A DNA stretch of 24,601 nucleotides from a virus: IMG/VR virus record IMGVR_UViG_3300042007_000155, positions 1 to 24,601 of that record; one strand, 5' to 3'. Position numbers and translations under genes: made by a program. Under the pieces are notes generated by a model, which searched no databases, was not told the DNA's origin, and was given only the letters and a program-made list of their open reading frames with translations. This document shows positions 1-8,079 of the stretch, one piece after another (the first letter of the stretch is position 1; each line of letters begins with the position of its first letter).

Positions 1-90
1 ACTGGGATCCCGCACGCTCACTACGATGACCAGGGGATCACCTCTCTGACCTGCGGTAACGCGCCGCGACCACGGAGAGGGGCTGATTGA
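1..90 (+). CDS. possible 3' end of an upstream gene (partial, unidentified)
   Basis: Frame 1 is open from the window edge to a TGA at 88-90, giving about 29 codons rich in His, Asp, Arg and Pro. It has no start inside the window. Its stop overlaps the TTG at 87 as TTGA, the kind of overlap used for coupled translation throughout this late operon, which is the main reason to think it is a real gene end. In many actinophages an HNH endonuclease precedes the small terminase, so that is the positional guess, but no HNH motif lies in this fragment. A second frame stops at 47-49, so the choice of frame is uncertain. Confidence 0.25.
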   Translation, partial: TGIPHAHYDDQGITSLTCGNAPRPRRGAD

Positions 91-560
91 CCATGCCTCG
101 GACTGCCAAGCCGGCCGCCCTCAAGCTGATTGAGGGGCGCTCCTCGGGCCGCGACTCGGGGGGCCGCAAGGTCAACTCGGGGCCCGACTTCAAGAGGCTC
201 CCACCCGCGGCGCCTGACTGGCTGTCGACCGAGGCCGCCGCCGAGTGGGACCGCGTCCTCCCGGAGCTCTCGCGGCTGGATCTGGTGAAGGAGTCCGACC
301 GGGCGGCGCTGGCCGCCTACTGCGAGGCCTGGGCCACGTTCGTCGAGGCGACGCTGACGGTCCAGCGGGAAGGGCAGTTCATCGAGGCGCGGCAGGGCAA
401 GCTGGCACACCCTGCTGTCGGCATCGCCCGCGCGGCCGGCCGCGAGATGCGGTCGTGGGCCGCCCACTTCGGCCTGACCCCTTCGACGGAGCAGGCCCTG
501 GCGCGAAGCGGGGGCGACGATGGCGACAGCGAGGCGAACCCGTTCGCCGGATCCGGCTGA
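87..560 (+). CDS. terminase small subunit, P27 family
   Basis: This is the DNA-recognition subunit of the packaging terminase. It would bind concatemeric phage DNA and hand it to the large subunit encoded next. The 157-residue protein has the P27-type pattern: a basic N terminus with a KLIEG motif near residue 14, a proline-rich turn followed by a WL...EW segment near residues 45-55, an L-rich helix with a YC.AWA stretch in the middle, and an HP motif near residue 108. The length fits the family. A purine-rich site GGAGAGG at 74-80 serves either TTG 87 or ATG 93; TTG is chosen because it gives a TTGA overlap with the preceding frame and a shorter spacing, but ATG 93 is a fair alternative. Its 3' end overlaps the large terminase start by 41 bases. 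Family call is by motif recognition only. Confidence 0.88.
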   Translation: MTMPRTAKPAALKLIEGRSSGRDSGGRKVNSGPDFKRLPPAAPDWLSTEAAAEWDRVLPELSRLDLVKESDRAALAAYCEAWATFVEATLTVQREGQFIEARQGKLAHPAVGIARAAGREMRSWAAHFGLTPSTEQALARSGGDDGDSEANPFAGSG

Positions 561-2244
561 GCTGGGGATTTCGCCCGAGGTCGCCTGGTATTTGCAGGAC
601 CGGGGGATCCCGCTGCCGGACTGCCCGCCGAAGGTGCAGACGCCGAGCCCCGGTGAGGCGCCGGGCGCGGTGTTCGACCCGGCCAAGGTGGACCGCGTGC
701 TGCAGTCCTTCCACCTGCTGCGCCACACGCAAGGCAAGTGGGCGGGCAGGCCGCTGGACCCGGACCCTTGGCAGGTGGCATACATCATCGCCCCCGTCTT
801 CGGCTGGGTCCGCTGGGACGACGAGGCAGACGGCTACGTGCGGATCGTCCGCAAGCTCTACGTGGACGTGCCCCGCCGCAACGGAAAGACGACCCTGTCG
901 GGCGGCATCGCCATGTACCTGATGGCGGCGGACGGGGAGCCGGGCGCGCAGGTGTACGCAGCGGCGACGAACGAGCGGCAGGCCCGGTATACGTTCGACC
1001 CGATCCGCACCATCGCCGAGCGGGCGCCGGCGCTGAAGGGGAACGTTAAGGCGTTCACGAAGAAGATCACGCACCCGGCCTCGGGCTCGTACTTCACGGT
1101 CGTGTCGTCGGTGGCCGAGGCTCTGCACGGTGCCAACGTCCACGGCGGGATCATCGACGAGCTGCACGTGCACAAGAGCCCGGACTTGGTGGAGACGATC
1201 GAGACCGGCACGGGCTCTCGCCGGCAGCCGCTGGTCGTCACGATCACGACCGCGGACGAGGGCAAGCAGGAGTCGATCTACGACCGCAAGCGGCAGTACA
1301 TCGAGCAGCTGGCGCGCGGCGCCCTCCATGACCTGGACACCTATGGCGTGGTGTGGGGCGCGGACGAGGACGACGACCCGCACGCCGAGGCGACCTGGCG
1401 GAAGGCCAACCCCGGCTACGGCGTCAGCCCGTCTGCCGCGTACCTGCGGGGTGCGTCCGCGGAGGCACAGCAGTCGCCGGCCGACCTGGCGAAGTTCCTG
1501 CGCCTGCATCTGGGTATCCGCACCAAGCAGACGACGAGGTTCCTGACGCTGGAGGCTTGGGATCGGAACGCGTCGCTAGTCGATGAGCAGCGGCTCAAGG
1601 GGCGTGCGGCGTATGGCGGGCTGGACCTGGCGAGCTCGTCCGACCTGTGCGCGCTGTGCTGGCTGTTCCCCGACGACGAGACCGGCACCCTGGATGCGGT
1701 CTTCCGCTTCTGGACGCCGGAGGACAACCTCCGGGCGCTGGACAAGCGGACGGCGGGTGCTGCGTCTCGGTGGGTCCGCGAAGGCTTCCTGGTGGCGACA
1801 CCGGGGAACGTGGCGGACTACGACTGGATCAAGGAGCAGATCCGCCGCGACCGCGATGCCTTCAAGGTCAAGTCAATCGGCTATGACCCGTGGAACGCGA
1901 GCCAGCTGACCAACGACTTGATCTCTGAGCGGGCACCGATGGTCAAGGTTCGGCAGGGCTTCGCGACGATGTCGCCGGTCCTGAAGGAGATCCAACGCCT
2001 CACACTGCAGGGCACCGTCGAGGCGCCGGCGCTGCGACACGGCGGGCATCCCGTGGCCCGCTGGTGTGTCGACAATCTCGCCGTCGCCATGGACCCGGCC
2101 GGGAACGTGAAGCCGGACAAGGCGAACTCCGGCGACAAGATCGACGGCGTGTCGGCGCTGGCTACGGCGATGGCCGAGGTCGTCGCCCGCCCGCCGCGCC
2201 GGAAGTCCCGGTACGCGGACGACGAAGAGATCATGGTCGTGTGA
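520..2244 (+). CDS. terminase large subunit (ATPase and nuclease)
   Basis: This is the packaging motor that cuts concatemers and pumps DNA into the prohead through the portal. The 574-residue protein has both expected domains. In the N-terminal ATPase the Walker A-like motif VPRRNGKTT lies at residues 117-125, the Walker B GGIIDELH at 209-216, and a TITTA coupling motif near 241-245. In the C-terminal RNase H-like nuclease three acidic residues occupy the expected places: D369 (GGLDLASSSD), D456 (GYDPWN) and D542 (KIDGVSA). Length and order match the Terminase_1 (HK97/lambda-like) group. The start at 520 lies inside the small terminase gene with only a weak G-rich ribosome site, so translational coupling is likely; no better in-frame start is apparent before conserved sequence begins. 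Confidence 0.95.
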   Translation: MATARRTRSPDPAELGISPEVAWYLQDRGIPLPDCPPKVQTPSPGEAPGAVFDPAKVDRVLQSFHLLRHTQGKWAGRPLDPDPWQVAYIIAPVFGWVRWDDEADGYVRIVRKLYVDVPRRNGKTTLSGGIAMYLMAADGEPGAQVYAAATNERQARYTFDPIRTIAERAPALKGNVKAFTKKITHPASGSYFTVVSSVAEALHGANVHGGIIDELHVHKSPDLVETIETGTGSRRQPLVVTITTADEGKQESIYDRKRQYIEQLARGALHDLDTYGVVWGADEDDDPHAEATWRKANPGYGVSPSAAYLRGASAEAQQSPADLAKFLRLHLGIRTKQTTRFLTLEAWDRNASLVDEQRLKGRAAYGGLDLASSSDLCALCWLFPDDETGTLDAVFRFWTPEDNLRALDKRTAGAASRWVREGFLVATPGNVADYDWIKEQIRRDRDAFKVKSIGYDPWNASQLTNDLISERAPMVKVRQGFATMSPVLKEIQRLTLQGTVEAPALRHGGHPVARWCVDNLAVAMDPAGNVKPDKANSGDKIDGVSALATAMAEVVARPPRRKSRYADDEEIMVV

Positions 2245-2265
2245 GCGGCCTCGAGAGGAGGCTGC

Positions 2266-2487
2266 ATGTTTGCCTGGCGCCGCACGGCGGTCCGTAAGCG
2301 GGTGGTCATCAACCAGGCAGACCGCGCCTTCCGCGGGATCCTGTGGGCCCAGCGCGGGCCGCTCCTCGTGCTGCGGGACGCCGAGCTGCTCGAAGCCGGA
2401 CGGGCCCCGCAGGCTGTCGACGGCGAGGTGGTCGTCGAGCGCTCCAAAGTCGAGTTCACCCAGGTGCTGGCGACGGGCGGTGACTGA
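2266..2487 (+). CDS. small protein between terminase and portal, possible Sm-like fold
   Basis: A 73-residue basic protein with a strong AGGAGG site just before ATG 2266. Its stop overlaps the portal start (TGATG), so it belongs to the packaging/head operon. The order of short hydrophobic strands suggests a small beta barrel: KRVVINQ, then AFRGILWAQRGPLLVLRDAEL, then a GEVVVERSKVEFTQVL stretch at the C terminus. That layout resembles the Sm1/Sm2 pattern of LSm/SH3-like proteins, but this is inference from pattern only. Small proteins of this kind commonly sit between the large terminase and portal genes in actinophages, usually with no assigned role. Position suggests a packaging or portal-associated function; none can be demonstrated from sequence. 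Confidence 0.8.
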   Translation: MFAWRRTAVRKRVVINQADRAFRGILWAQRGPLLVLRDAELLEAGRAPQAVDGEVVVERSKVEFTQVLATGGD

Positions 2488-4421
2488 TGTCGTTCGTCGT
2501 ATCCTCCGGGCAGCTTGCCACGACGGGCGCCGGCGTCACCCCCGGCTATGCGGCGATGCCGCTGCCGGCCGCTTCGTGGGAGTACGAGGCGATCTGGCGG
2601 ACGCAGCCACAGGTCCGGACCGTGATCGGCTTCCTGGCCCGGAACATTGCCCAGCTGGGCATCCACACGTACCGGCGCGTGAGCGACACCGATCGGGAGC
2701 GGCTCACGGACCACCCGCTGGCCAAGCTGCTGGCGGAGCCGATGCCGCGGATGACGTCGTACCGGTGGGTGGAGCGGCTCATCTCTGACGTCGCTCTGTA
2801 CGACAACGCCTTCGGGATCAAGCTCAGGCTCGACGGAAAGCTGCGGGTCCTGCCGGTCCCGCCCACGCTGATCCGCCCCTACGGCGGGAACTGGATCGCG
2901 CCTGAGTACTACGAGACCGCGGGCGGCCGGGACTTCGCGGTCGACGAGGTCGTCCACATCCACGGCTACTCGCCGGAGAACCTGACCTATGGGTCGTCGC
3001 CGATCGAGGCACTGCGCGACATGCTGCTGGAGTCGTCCGAGGCTGCCCGGCAGCGTCAGCAGATGTGGAAGGGCGGCGCCCGCCTGACCGGTGTCCTGAC
3101 CCGTCCGGCCGACGCGCCGGAGTGGGGCGCCGAGGAGAAGCGACGCTTCCGCGAGATGTGGCGGTCGTTCTCTCAAGGCGGTGGCGCCGAGGGCGGTACG
3201 CCGATCCTCGAGGACGGCATGGCGTACACCGCGGTCGGCTTCAACCCGGAGCAGGCCCAGTACATCGAGGCACGGAAGCTGACCCGTGAGGAGGTGTCGG
3301 CGGCCTACTTCATTCCGCCGCCGCTGATCGGGATCCTCGACCACGCGACGTACTCCAACATCAAGGAGCAGCACGCGCACCTGTACCAGGACACGCTTGG
3401 GCCGTGGATGGTGATGGTGCAGCAGGAGATCGCGGCACAGATCCTGCCGGACCTTCCGGGCGACAACTCCGATGTGTACTGCGAGTTCAACATCGACGCC
3501 AAGCTCCGCGGCTCCTTCGAGGAGCAGGCTGTGGCGGCATCGACGGCGACGGGCCGGCCGTGGATGACGGTCAACGAGACCAGGGCGCGGAACAACCTCC
3601 CGGCCATTGACGGCGGGGACTCGCTGATCACCCCGATGAACGTGACCGAGGGCGGGCTGGCGTCGCCGCGGGACACGGCGCCGGAGCCGGACGCGCTCCC
3701 AAAAGCGCGCGGCCTGGCGCTGGTGAAGAGCGGCAGGCCGGCTGACCTGGGGACGCTGGCATCCGAGCGCGAGGCGCTGACGGTGTCACTGGAGCGGTGG
3801 ACGAAGCGGGCCGCGGACAAGCTGCTGCTCGCCGCCGGCGCGAAGGCCGGGGCGGTGCCGGATCTCGTGGAGCTGTGGGCGGCTGGCTCGCAGGAGCGGC
3901 TGACGCAGCTGGAGGCTCTGCTGGCGGACCACGGCTACCGGCTGGCGCAGATCGGCGCGTGGGGCGTTCTGTCGGTGTGGAACCCCGACGCGGAGGGCTG
4001 GTCAGCGGACGTCATGCTCGCCTGGATCCTGGCCGCCGCCGAGACGCATGCGGCGCAGCATGAGGAGGCCGGCCGCAAGGCGGTCGCCGAGGCGCAGCAG
4101 GCGGGCGCCGAGGGCTGGCGGGACGCGCTCACTCAGGCCGCGGGCTCTTGGGTTGCCGCGGCCGGCGTGCGCGCGGTCACTGCCAGCACGGAGCTGCACA
4201 GCTTCGGCGGGCACGACGCAGCCTCCGCCTCGGGGCTCACGCGGAAGATATGGCGGACCGGCGGCCGCAATCCGCGGCCCTCGCACAAGGCGCAGGACGG
4301 CGAGGCGGTCCGCCTCGACGACGTCTTCTCCAACGGGCTCCGCTGGCCGGGCGACGGCTCCGGCCGCACCGAGGAGCTCGTGAACTGCAACTGCACTCTC
4401 GACTACGCGAAGGAGGGCTGA
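2487..4421 (+). CDS. portal protein fused to a MuF-like C-terminal domain
   Basis: The portal forms the dodecameric DNA channel at one vertex of the head. Residues 1 to about 395 of this 644-residue protein read as an HK97-type portal: an SWEYEAIWRTQPQVRTVI N-terminal segment, a conserved middle with the YDNAFG motif, and a MWKGGARLTG stretch followed by helical stem and wing regions. A proline/alanine-rich linker (about 385-420) leads to an extra helical region ending in a MuF-type signature: RKIW at 586-589, a conserved H600, an F..G..WPGD stretch, and NCNC at 633-636. MuF domains are minor head components normally encoded by a separate gene after the portal. No separate MuF gene exists here, which supports a genuine fusion. 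The start overlaps the previous stop by one base; AGGAGGG at its end serves the protease gene. Confidence 0.92.
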   Translation: MSFVVSSGQLATTGAGVTPGYAAMPLPAASWEYEAIWRTQPQVRTVIGFLARNIAQLGIHTYRRVSDTDRERLTDHPLAKLLAEPMPRMTSYRWVERLISDVALYDNAFGIKLRLDGKLRVLPVPPTLIRPYGGNWIAPEYYETAGGRDFAVDEVVHIHGYSPENLTYGSSPIEALRDMLLESSEAARQRQQMWKGGARLTGVLTRPADAPEWGAEEKRRFREMWRSFSQGGGAEGGTPILEDGMAYTAVGFNPEQAQYIEARKLTREEVSAAYFIPPPLIGILDHATYSNIKEQHAHLYQDTLGPWMVMVQQEIAAQILPDLPGDNSDVYCEFNIDAKLRGSFEEQAVAASTATGRPWMTVNETRARNNLPAIDGGDSLITPMNVTEGGLASPRDTAPEPDALPKARGLALVKSGRPADLGTLASEREALTVSLERWTKRAADKLLLAAGAKAGAVPDLVELWAAGSQERLTQLEALLADHGYRLAQIGAWGVLSVWNPDAEGWSADVMLAWILAAAETHAAQHEEAGRKAVAEAQQAGAEGWRDALTQAAGSWVAAAGVRAVTASTELHSFGGHDAASASGLTRKIWRTGGRNPRPSHKAQDGEAVRLDDVFSNGLRWPGDGSGRTEELVNCNCTLDYAKEG

Positions 4422-4422
4422 C

Positions 4423-5307
4423 GTGCGCACCAAGGATTTCACCGCCCGGGTGAAGGCGGCGGGCGTCGCCGACGGGCTGGCCGAGGGGCAGTTCGTGGCG
4501 CTGGTGTCCGTGTTCGGCAACGAGGACAGCGTGGGGGACGTGGTCCGTCCGGGCGCGTTCACCGCGACTCTGGCGGACTGGGCGTCGAAGGGTGACCCGA
4601 TCCCCGTAATCTGGGCCCACAACTGGGGCGACCCGTTCGCCCACGTGGGCACCGTCGTCAAGGCGGTGGAAACCCTGCAGGGGCTGGAGGTCACCGGCCA
4701 GATCGACGACCTCGACACCAACCCCACGGCCTCCCAGGTGTACCGCCTGCTGAAGGGCCGCAGGGTCACCCAGTTCTCGTTCGCCTACGACGTCGAAGAG
4801 GGCGCCTGGGTGGACGACGACGACCACCGCTACGGCGGCTACTACGAGTTGCGCCGGCTCAAGCTGCACGAGGTCGGCCCGTGCCTGGTCGGCGCCAACC
4901 AGGAGACCGAGCTCCTCGCGGCCAAGGCCGCGGGTGTGGCGGCCGGCGCGAAGGCCGGGCGTGTCCTGTCGCAGAAGAACTTCGAGTCGCTCGCCGCCGC
5001 CTACGAGGCGATCGGCGAGGTGCTCGCCGCGGCTCAGCCCGAGAAGGCTGCGGCCACCCCCAGCAAGACCGACGACCCCGGCCAGCCGGGCGTCTCGGCG
5101 GCCGGCGGCGACGAGCCGCCCGCCCAGCACGAGACGGCCCCGCCCGCCCAGGAGGACGACGAGGAATCCACCGACAGCAGCATCGAGGACGAGACCACGC
5201 CGGACCCCCGCGAAGCGCCCGAGGGCGCCGCCAAGGCCGCCGCCGCCTCTGCCCGTCTGCGCACCGAGCTGCAGCTGAAGGAGCTGGAGCTCTCGCTCAC
5301 GGAATGA
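4423..5307 (+). CDS. prohead protease (S78/HK97 gp4 type) with long acidic tail
   Basis: This serine protease would be packaged in the prohead and remove the delta domain of the capsid protein during maturation. The first 170 of 294 residues form the protease: a VSVFGNEDSVGDVV motif at 28-41, the catalytic histidine in WAHNW (H66), the catalytic serine in QFSF (S119), and an acidic residue in LHEVGPCLVGAN (E150), an order matching the His-Ser-acid arrangement of the HK97 protease. The remaining roughly 125 residues are Ala/Pro/Glu/Asp-rich, ending in a short charged helix, and look like a disordered scaffold-like or self-processed tail. GTG 4423 follows AGGAGGG at 4411-4417 and lies one base after the portal stop. 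The catalytic assignment is from motif spacing. Confidence 0.92.
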   Translation: MRTKDFTARVKAAGVADGLAEGQFVALVSVFGNEDSVGDVVRPGAFTATLADWASKGDPIPVIWAHNWGDPFAHVGTVVKAVETLQGLEVTGQIDDLDTNPTASQVYRLLKGRRVTQFSFAYDVEEGAWVDDDDHRYGGYYELRRLKLHEVGPCLVGANQETELLAAKAAGVAAGAKAGRVLSQKNFESLAAAYEAIGEVLAAAQPEKAAATPSKTDDPGQPGVSAAGGDEPPAQHETAPPAQEDDEESTDSSIEDETTPDPREAPEGAAKAAAASARLRTELQLKELELSLTE

Positions 5308-5314
5308 GGGACAC

Positions 5315-6646
5315 ATGCCCAGCAAGATCGATGAGCTCAAGGAGCTCATGAAGCACCACCTCCTCGAGGCCCGCACCATCACCAAGGCCGCCGAGGACGA
5401 CGGCGACCGCGACTTCACCACCGACGAGACCGCCCAACTGCGCGAGCACATGGCCAAGGCCACCGAGGCCAAGGCCGAGCTCGAGCGGCTCCGCGGCAAC
5501 GACGAGCTCCGCAAGACGCTCGCCGACCTCGGCGACGACATCGCCCTGAACGCCAAGGCGGACGACAGCGGCCGGCGCCAGACCGCCTCTGGGTTCCACC
5601 TGCCCGAGCGCGGCAAGAGCCTCGGCGAGCAGTTCACGGAGTCCGCCGAGTACAAGGGGCTGATGGCTCAGGCTCGCGGTGGCGTCTTCGCGGCGAAGCA
5701 GCGCATCCAGTCGGACATGTTCGGCGTGAAGTCGCTGGTCACGGGCGCCTCCGACACCTCCGGTGGCGCGTTCGTGCAGAACGACCTGCGCGGCCTGCAG
5801 GTCGGCATCGACGCCTTCCAGCGGCCGCTGCGCCTGCGGGACGTGGTCACCAACGGCACGACCACCTCCGACACCGTCGAGTACGTGCGCGTCACCTCGA
5901 CCACGAACAACGCCGCCCCGATCGCCGAGGCCACGTCCTCCGCCGCACCGACCGCTCCGGCCTCGGTGCCGGGCGCGCTCGTCAACAACGCAGGCGGCGG
6001 CTACAAGCCGGAGTCCGGCCTGGCACTGGCGAAGATCACCACCCCGGTGAAGACGATCGCGCACTGGATGCCGGTCACGAAGCGGGCCCTGTCGGACGCA
6101 GCGCAGATCCGCACCCTCATCGACGCCTTCCTCCGCTACGGCCTGGAGGAAGAGCTCGAGGACCAGATGATCCAGGGCGACGGGACCGGCGAGAACTTCG
6201 AAGGCCTCGGCACCGTGTCCGGCGTGCAGGCCCAGGCCTGGGACACCGACGCGCTGACCACCACCCGCAAGGCGAAGACCAAGGTTCGCACCGTCGGCCG
6301 CAGCATGGCCAACGCCTATCTCCTCAACCCCGCCGACCTCGAGACGCTGGACCTCCTGCAGGACAACGAAGCGAGGTTCTACTTCGGCGGCCCGTCGGGC
6401 ACCGGTGGCGCCGGAACCCTGTGGGGCGTCCCCGTCATCGAGACCGAGGCCGTCCCGGCGGGCACCGGCTACGTCGGCGACTTCCGCAAGGCCGTGCTGT
6501 GGGACCGTGAGCAGGCCACCATCCAGATGACCGACAGCCACCTCGACTTCTTCGTCCGCAACCTGGTGGCGATCCTCGCCGAGATGCGGGCGGCGTTCGG
6601 TGTGCTGCAGCCGACCGCGTTCGTCGAGATCGACCTGACCGCCTGA
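5315..6646 (+). CDS. major capsid protein, HK97 fold
   Basis: This is the shell subunit. The 443-residue protein has the usual two-part design. Residues 1 to about 110 form a charged, coiled-coil delta (scaffold) domain with many Lys/Glu heptad-like repeats. The mature domain begins around residues 115-150, with the TGASDTSGGAFVQND stretch typical of the N-arm/E-loop entry. Later conserved features include the PVTKRAL segment near 250 and the DQMIQGDGTGENFEGL P-domain motif near 285. It follows the protease and has a GAGGGA site before ATG 5315, so it is encoded in the standard protease-capsid order. The presence of a delta domain agrees with a functional protease upstream. No crosslinking residue can be assigned with confidence. 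Confidence 0.95.
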   Translation: MPSKIDELKELMKHHLLEARTITKAAEDDGDRDFTTDETAQLREHMAKATEAKAELERLRGNDELRKTLADLGDDIALNAKADDSGRRQTASGFHLPERGKSLGEQFTESAEYKGLMAQARGGVFAAKQRIQSDMFGVKSLVTGASDTSGGAFVQNDLRGLQVGIDAFQRPLRLRDVVTNGTTTSDTVEYVRVTSTTNNAAPIAEATSSAAPTAPASVPGALVNNAGGGYKPESGLALAKITTPVKTIAHWMPVTKRALSDAAQIRTLIDAFLRYGLEEELEDQMIQGDGTGENFEGLGTVSGVQAQAWDTDALTTTRKAKTKVRTVGRSMANAYLLNPADLETLDLLQDNEARFYFGGPSGTGGAGTLWGVPVIETEAVPAGTGYVGDFRKAVLWDREQATIQMTDSHLDFFVRNLVAILAEMRAAFGVLQPTAFVEIDLTA

Positions 6647-6656
6647 GGAGGCTGAC

Positions 6657-6869
6657 ATGGCATACCTCAACCCGGCGGCCGGCGCCGCGCGCGCAGGCGA
6701 GCAGACCGCGGCCGTCACCAACGCCGCGGCGGCGACCGCCTCGGCGGCGGCCGGCGCCAACCCCACGAAGGCCGAGTTCGACGCGCTTCTCGCGGATGTC
6801 AACGCGCTGCGCACCAAGCTGAACGCGCTGCTCACGGCGATGCGAACCAGCGGCCAGCTCGCATCGTGA
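6657..6869 (+). CDS. small Ala-rich head-associated protein
   Basis: A 70-residue protein directly after the capsid gene, with a GAGGAGG site that overlaps the capsid stop codon. About a third of residues are alanine. The C-terminal half (PTKAEFDALLADVNALRTKLNALLTAMR) has regular leucine spacing and should form an amphipathic helix or trimeric coiled coil. Proteins of this size and position in other phages are often called head fibre or head decoration proteins, but the similarity is compositional, so the role is inferred only. Its stop is overlapped by the next gene as GTGA, so the two are translationally coupled. Confidence 0.75.
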   Translation: MAYLNPAAGAARAGEQTAAVTNAAAATASAAAGANPTKAEFDALLADVNALRTKLNALLTAMRTSGQLAS

Positions 6870-7198
6870 CCCTGTTCACCCGGCAGACGGCCCGAGGGCG
6901 GTGCCCGTGCGGCGCCGAGCACGCCGCGTGCGGCCCGCCCTCGACTGTCACACCCATCGACGTTCCGATCGAGGAGGTGGCCGCAGTGAGCGGTCCGCTC
7001 AAGAAGTACCGGTACACCAGCGAAGCCGGCCATGTCACTGTCCTCAAGCTGAGCGAGGAGGACGCCGAGCGACACGGCCTCACCGACGCCGACCTGCTCG
7101 ACGCCCCGGCACCCGAGGCCGCAGCCAAGGCGCGGCCGGCGGCACAGAACAAGGCGCGCGGTGCCCGCAACAAGGGCGGTGCGGGCGGTGGCGGCTGA
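6866..7198 (+). CDS. small linker protein with an N-terminal Cys/His cluster
   Basis: A 110-residue protein starting at GTG 6866, overlapping the preceding stop as GTGA. Near the N terminus it has C13, C15, H19 and C22, a spacing that could bind a metal ion. A small ordered core follows (KKYRYTSEAGHVTVLKLSEEDAERHGL), and the last 35 residues are Ala/Lys/Arg/Gly-rich and probably disordered. The core resembles the short proteins found between capsid and connector genes of many actinophages. No family function is recognised. A second possible start is the GTG at 6987, which has AGGAGG at 6972-6977 upstream and would remove the Cys cluster, so the functional importance of that cluster is uncertain. 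Confidence 0.7.
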   Translation: MTLFTRQTARGRCPCGAEHAACGPPSTVTPIDVPIEEVAAVSGPLKKYRYTSEAGHVTVLKLSEEDAERHGLTDADLLDAPAPEAAAKARPAAQNKARGARNKGGAGGGG

Positions 7199-7727
7199 TC
7201 TGCTGGCCGACCCGCAGGAGCTCGCCGACTGGCTCGGCATCTCGGCCAACGACACCCGCCTACTGGCCGCCCTGCGAGCCGCCTCCCGCAAGTTCCGGGC
7301 GGCGGTCAGGCACGACGTCACCCTCATCGAGGGCGACCAGGTGACCCTCGACGGGAACGGCCGACAGTCCCTGCTGCTGCCGGTGTGGCCCACCATCGCG
7401 GTGGCCGAGGTGCTCCTGGACGGGGAGGAGCTCATCGAGGGAACCGACTACTCCTGGTCCCAGGACGGCATCCTTCGCCGCCTGGGCTGCCTGGTGTGGC
7501 CGGACCGCCTGCGCTGCGTGGAGGTCACCTACAGCCACGGCTGGGCGGTCATCCCGGAAGACATCACCGGGGCGGTGATCGAGCAGGCCCGCGCCGCCTT
7601 CACCTCGATGCCGGGACTGAAGTCGAAGGCGGTCGGCGGCCAGTCCGTGACCTTCGACGCCGGCGTAACTGCGGACTGGTCGGCCTGCGTGCAGCGCCAC
7701 GCGATCCGCGCGGGGGCCGAGCTGTGA
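7188..7727 (+). CDS. head-tail connector (adaptor) protein
   Basis: This should be the ring protein that attaches below the portal (HK97 gp6/SPP1 gp15-like adaptor). The protein of about 179 residues begins with a helical segment typical of adaptors (DPQELADWLGI followed by a helix with AASRKFR), has central beta strands (VTLDGNGRQSLLLPVWPTI), a VEVTYSHGW motif, then a closing helix with VIEQARAAF. In this family the YxHG pattern and the two flanking helices are characteristic. GTG 7188 is preferred because the sequence conserved in adaptors starts there; GTG 7161 and 7179 are also in frame but would only add Arg/Ala residues lying over the tail of the preceding gene. It overlaps the previous gene by 11 bases and the next by one (TGATG). 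Confidence 0.85.
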   Translation: MAADLLADPQELADWLGISANDTRLLAALRAASRKFRAAVRHDVTLIEGDQVTLDGNGRQSLLLPVWPTIAVAEVLLDGEELIEGTDYSWSQDGILRRLGCLVWPDRLRCVEVTYSHGWAVIPEDITGAVIEQARAAFTSMPGLKSKAVGGQSVTFDAGVTADWSACVQRHAIRAGAEL

Positions 7728-8065
7728 TGTTCAACCAGACGCTCGTCCGTGTGCGCGCAGGCGTGCGCACGGACCGCGGCGGCAACCAGGTGCCGGACTG
7801 GGCTGCCGCAACCCGGCTCACCGTCGAACAGGTCAACATCCAGCCGAGCATCCAGCAGGAGTCCACCGACGAGACCCGCAGCGCGAAGGTCACCGGCTGG
7901 CACGTGCAGTCGACTGAGGGGACCGCCCCCGACATTCGGGCAGACGACCGGATCGAGTGGGACGGCATTGTCTGCGAGGTCGACGGCGAGGTCGCCCGCT
8001 GGCCCGACCTGTTCACCGACGCCGTGCACCACATCGAGTTCGAGATGAAGCGGGCCACCGGCTGA
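7727..8065 (+). CDS. head closure (stopper) protein
   Basis: A 112-residue, beta-rich protein whose ATG overlaps the adaptor stop by one base. It lies in the second connector slot, where siphoviruses encode the stopper that closes the portal channel and joins the tail (SPP1 gp16-like). The sequence fits a small barrel: VRVRAGVRTDRGGN, a VNIQPSIQQES stretch, then IRADDRIEWDGIVCEVDGEV, where the D..E.DG....DG turn pattern is common in this group. No catalytic motif is expected. The call rests on gene order and the general strand pattern rather than on a diagnostic motif. Confidence 0.7.
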   Translation: MFNQTLVRVRAGVRTDRGGNQVPDWAAATRLTVEQVNIQPSIQQESTDETRSAKVTGWHVQSTEGTAPDIRADDRIEWDGIVCEVDGEVARWPDLFTDAVHHIEFEMKRATG

Positions 8066-8079
8066 AGGGGGCGGGCCTG

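Noticed and set aside
1881-3380. 499-codon open frame on the minus strand across the terminase end and portal
   Set aside because: High G+C makes long antisense shadows. The sequence is Arg/Leu/Val-rich without motifs, while the + strand frames carry clear terminase and portal motifs.
5297-7435. 712-codon open frame on the minus strand opposite the capsid region
   Set aside because: Antisense shadow of capsid and connector genes; Val/Gly/Leu-rich, no ribosome site, no recognisable domain.
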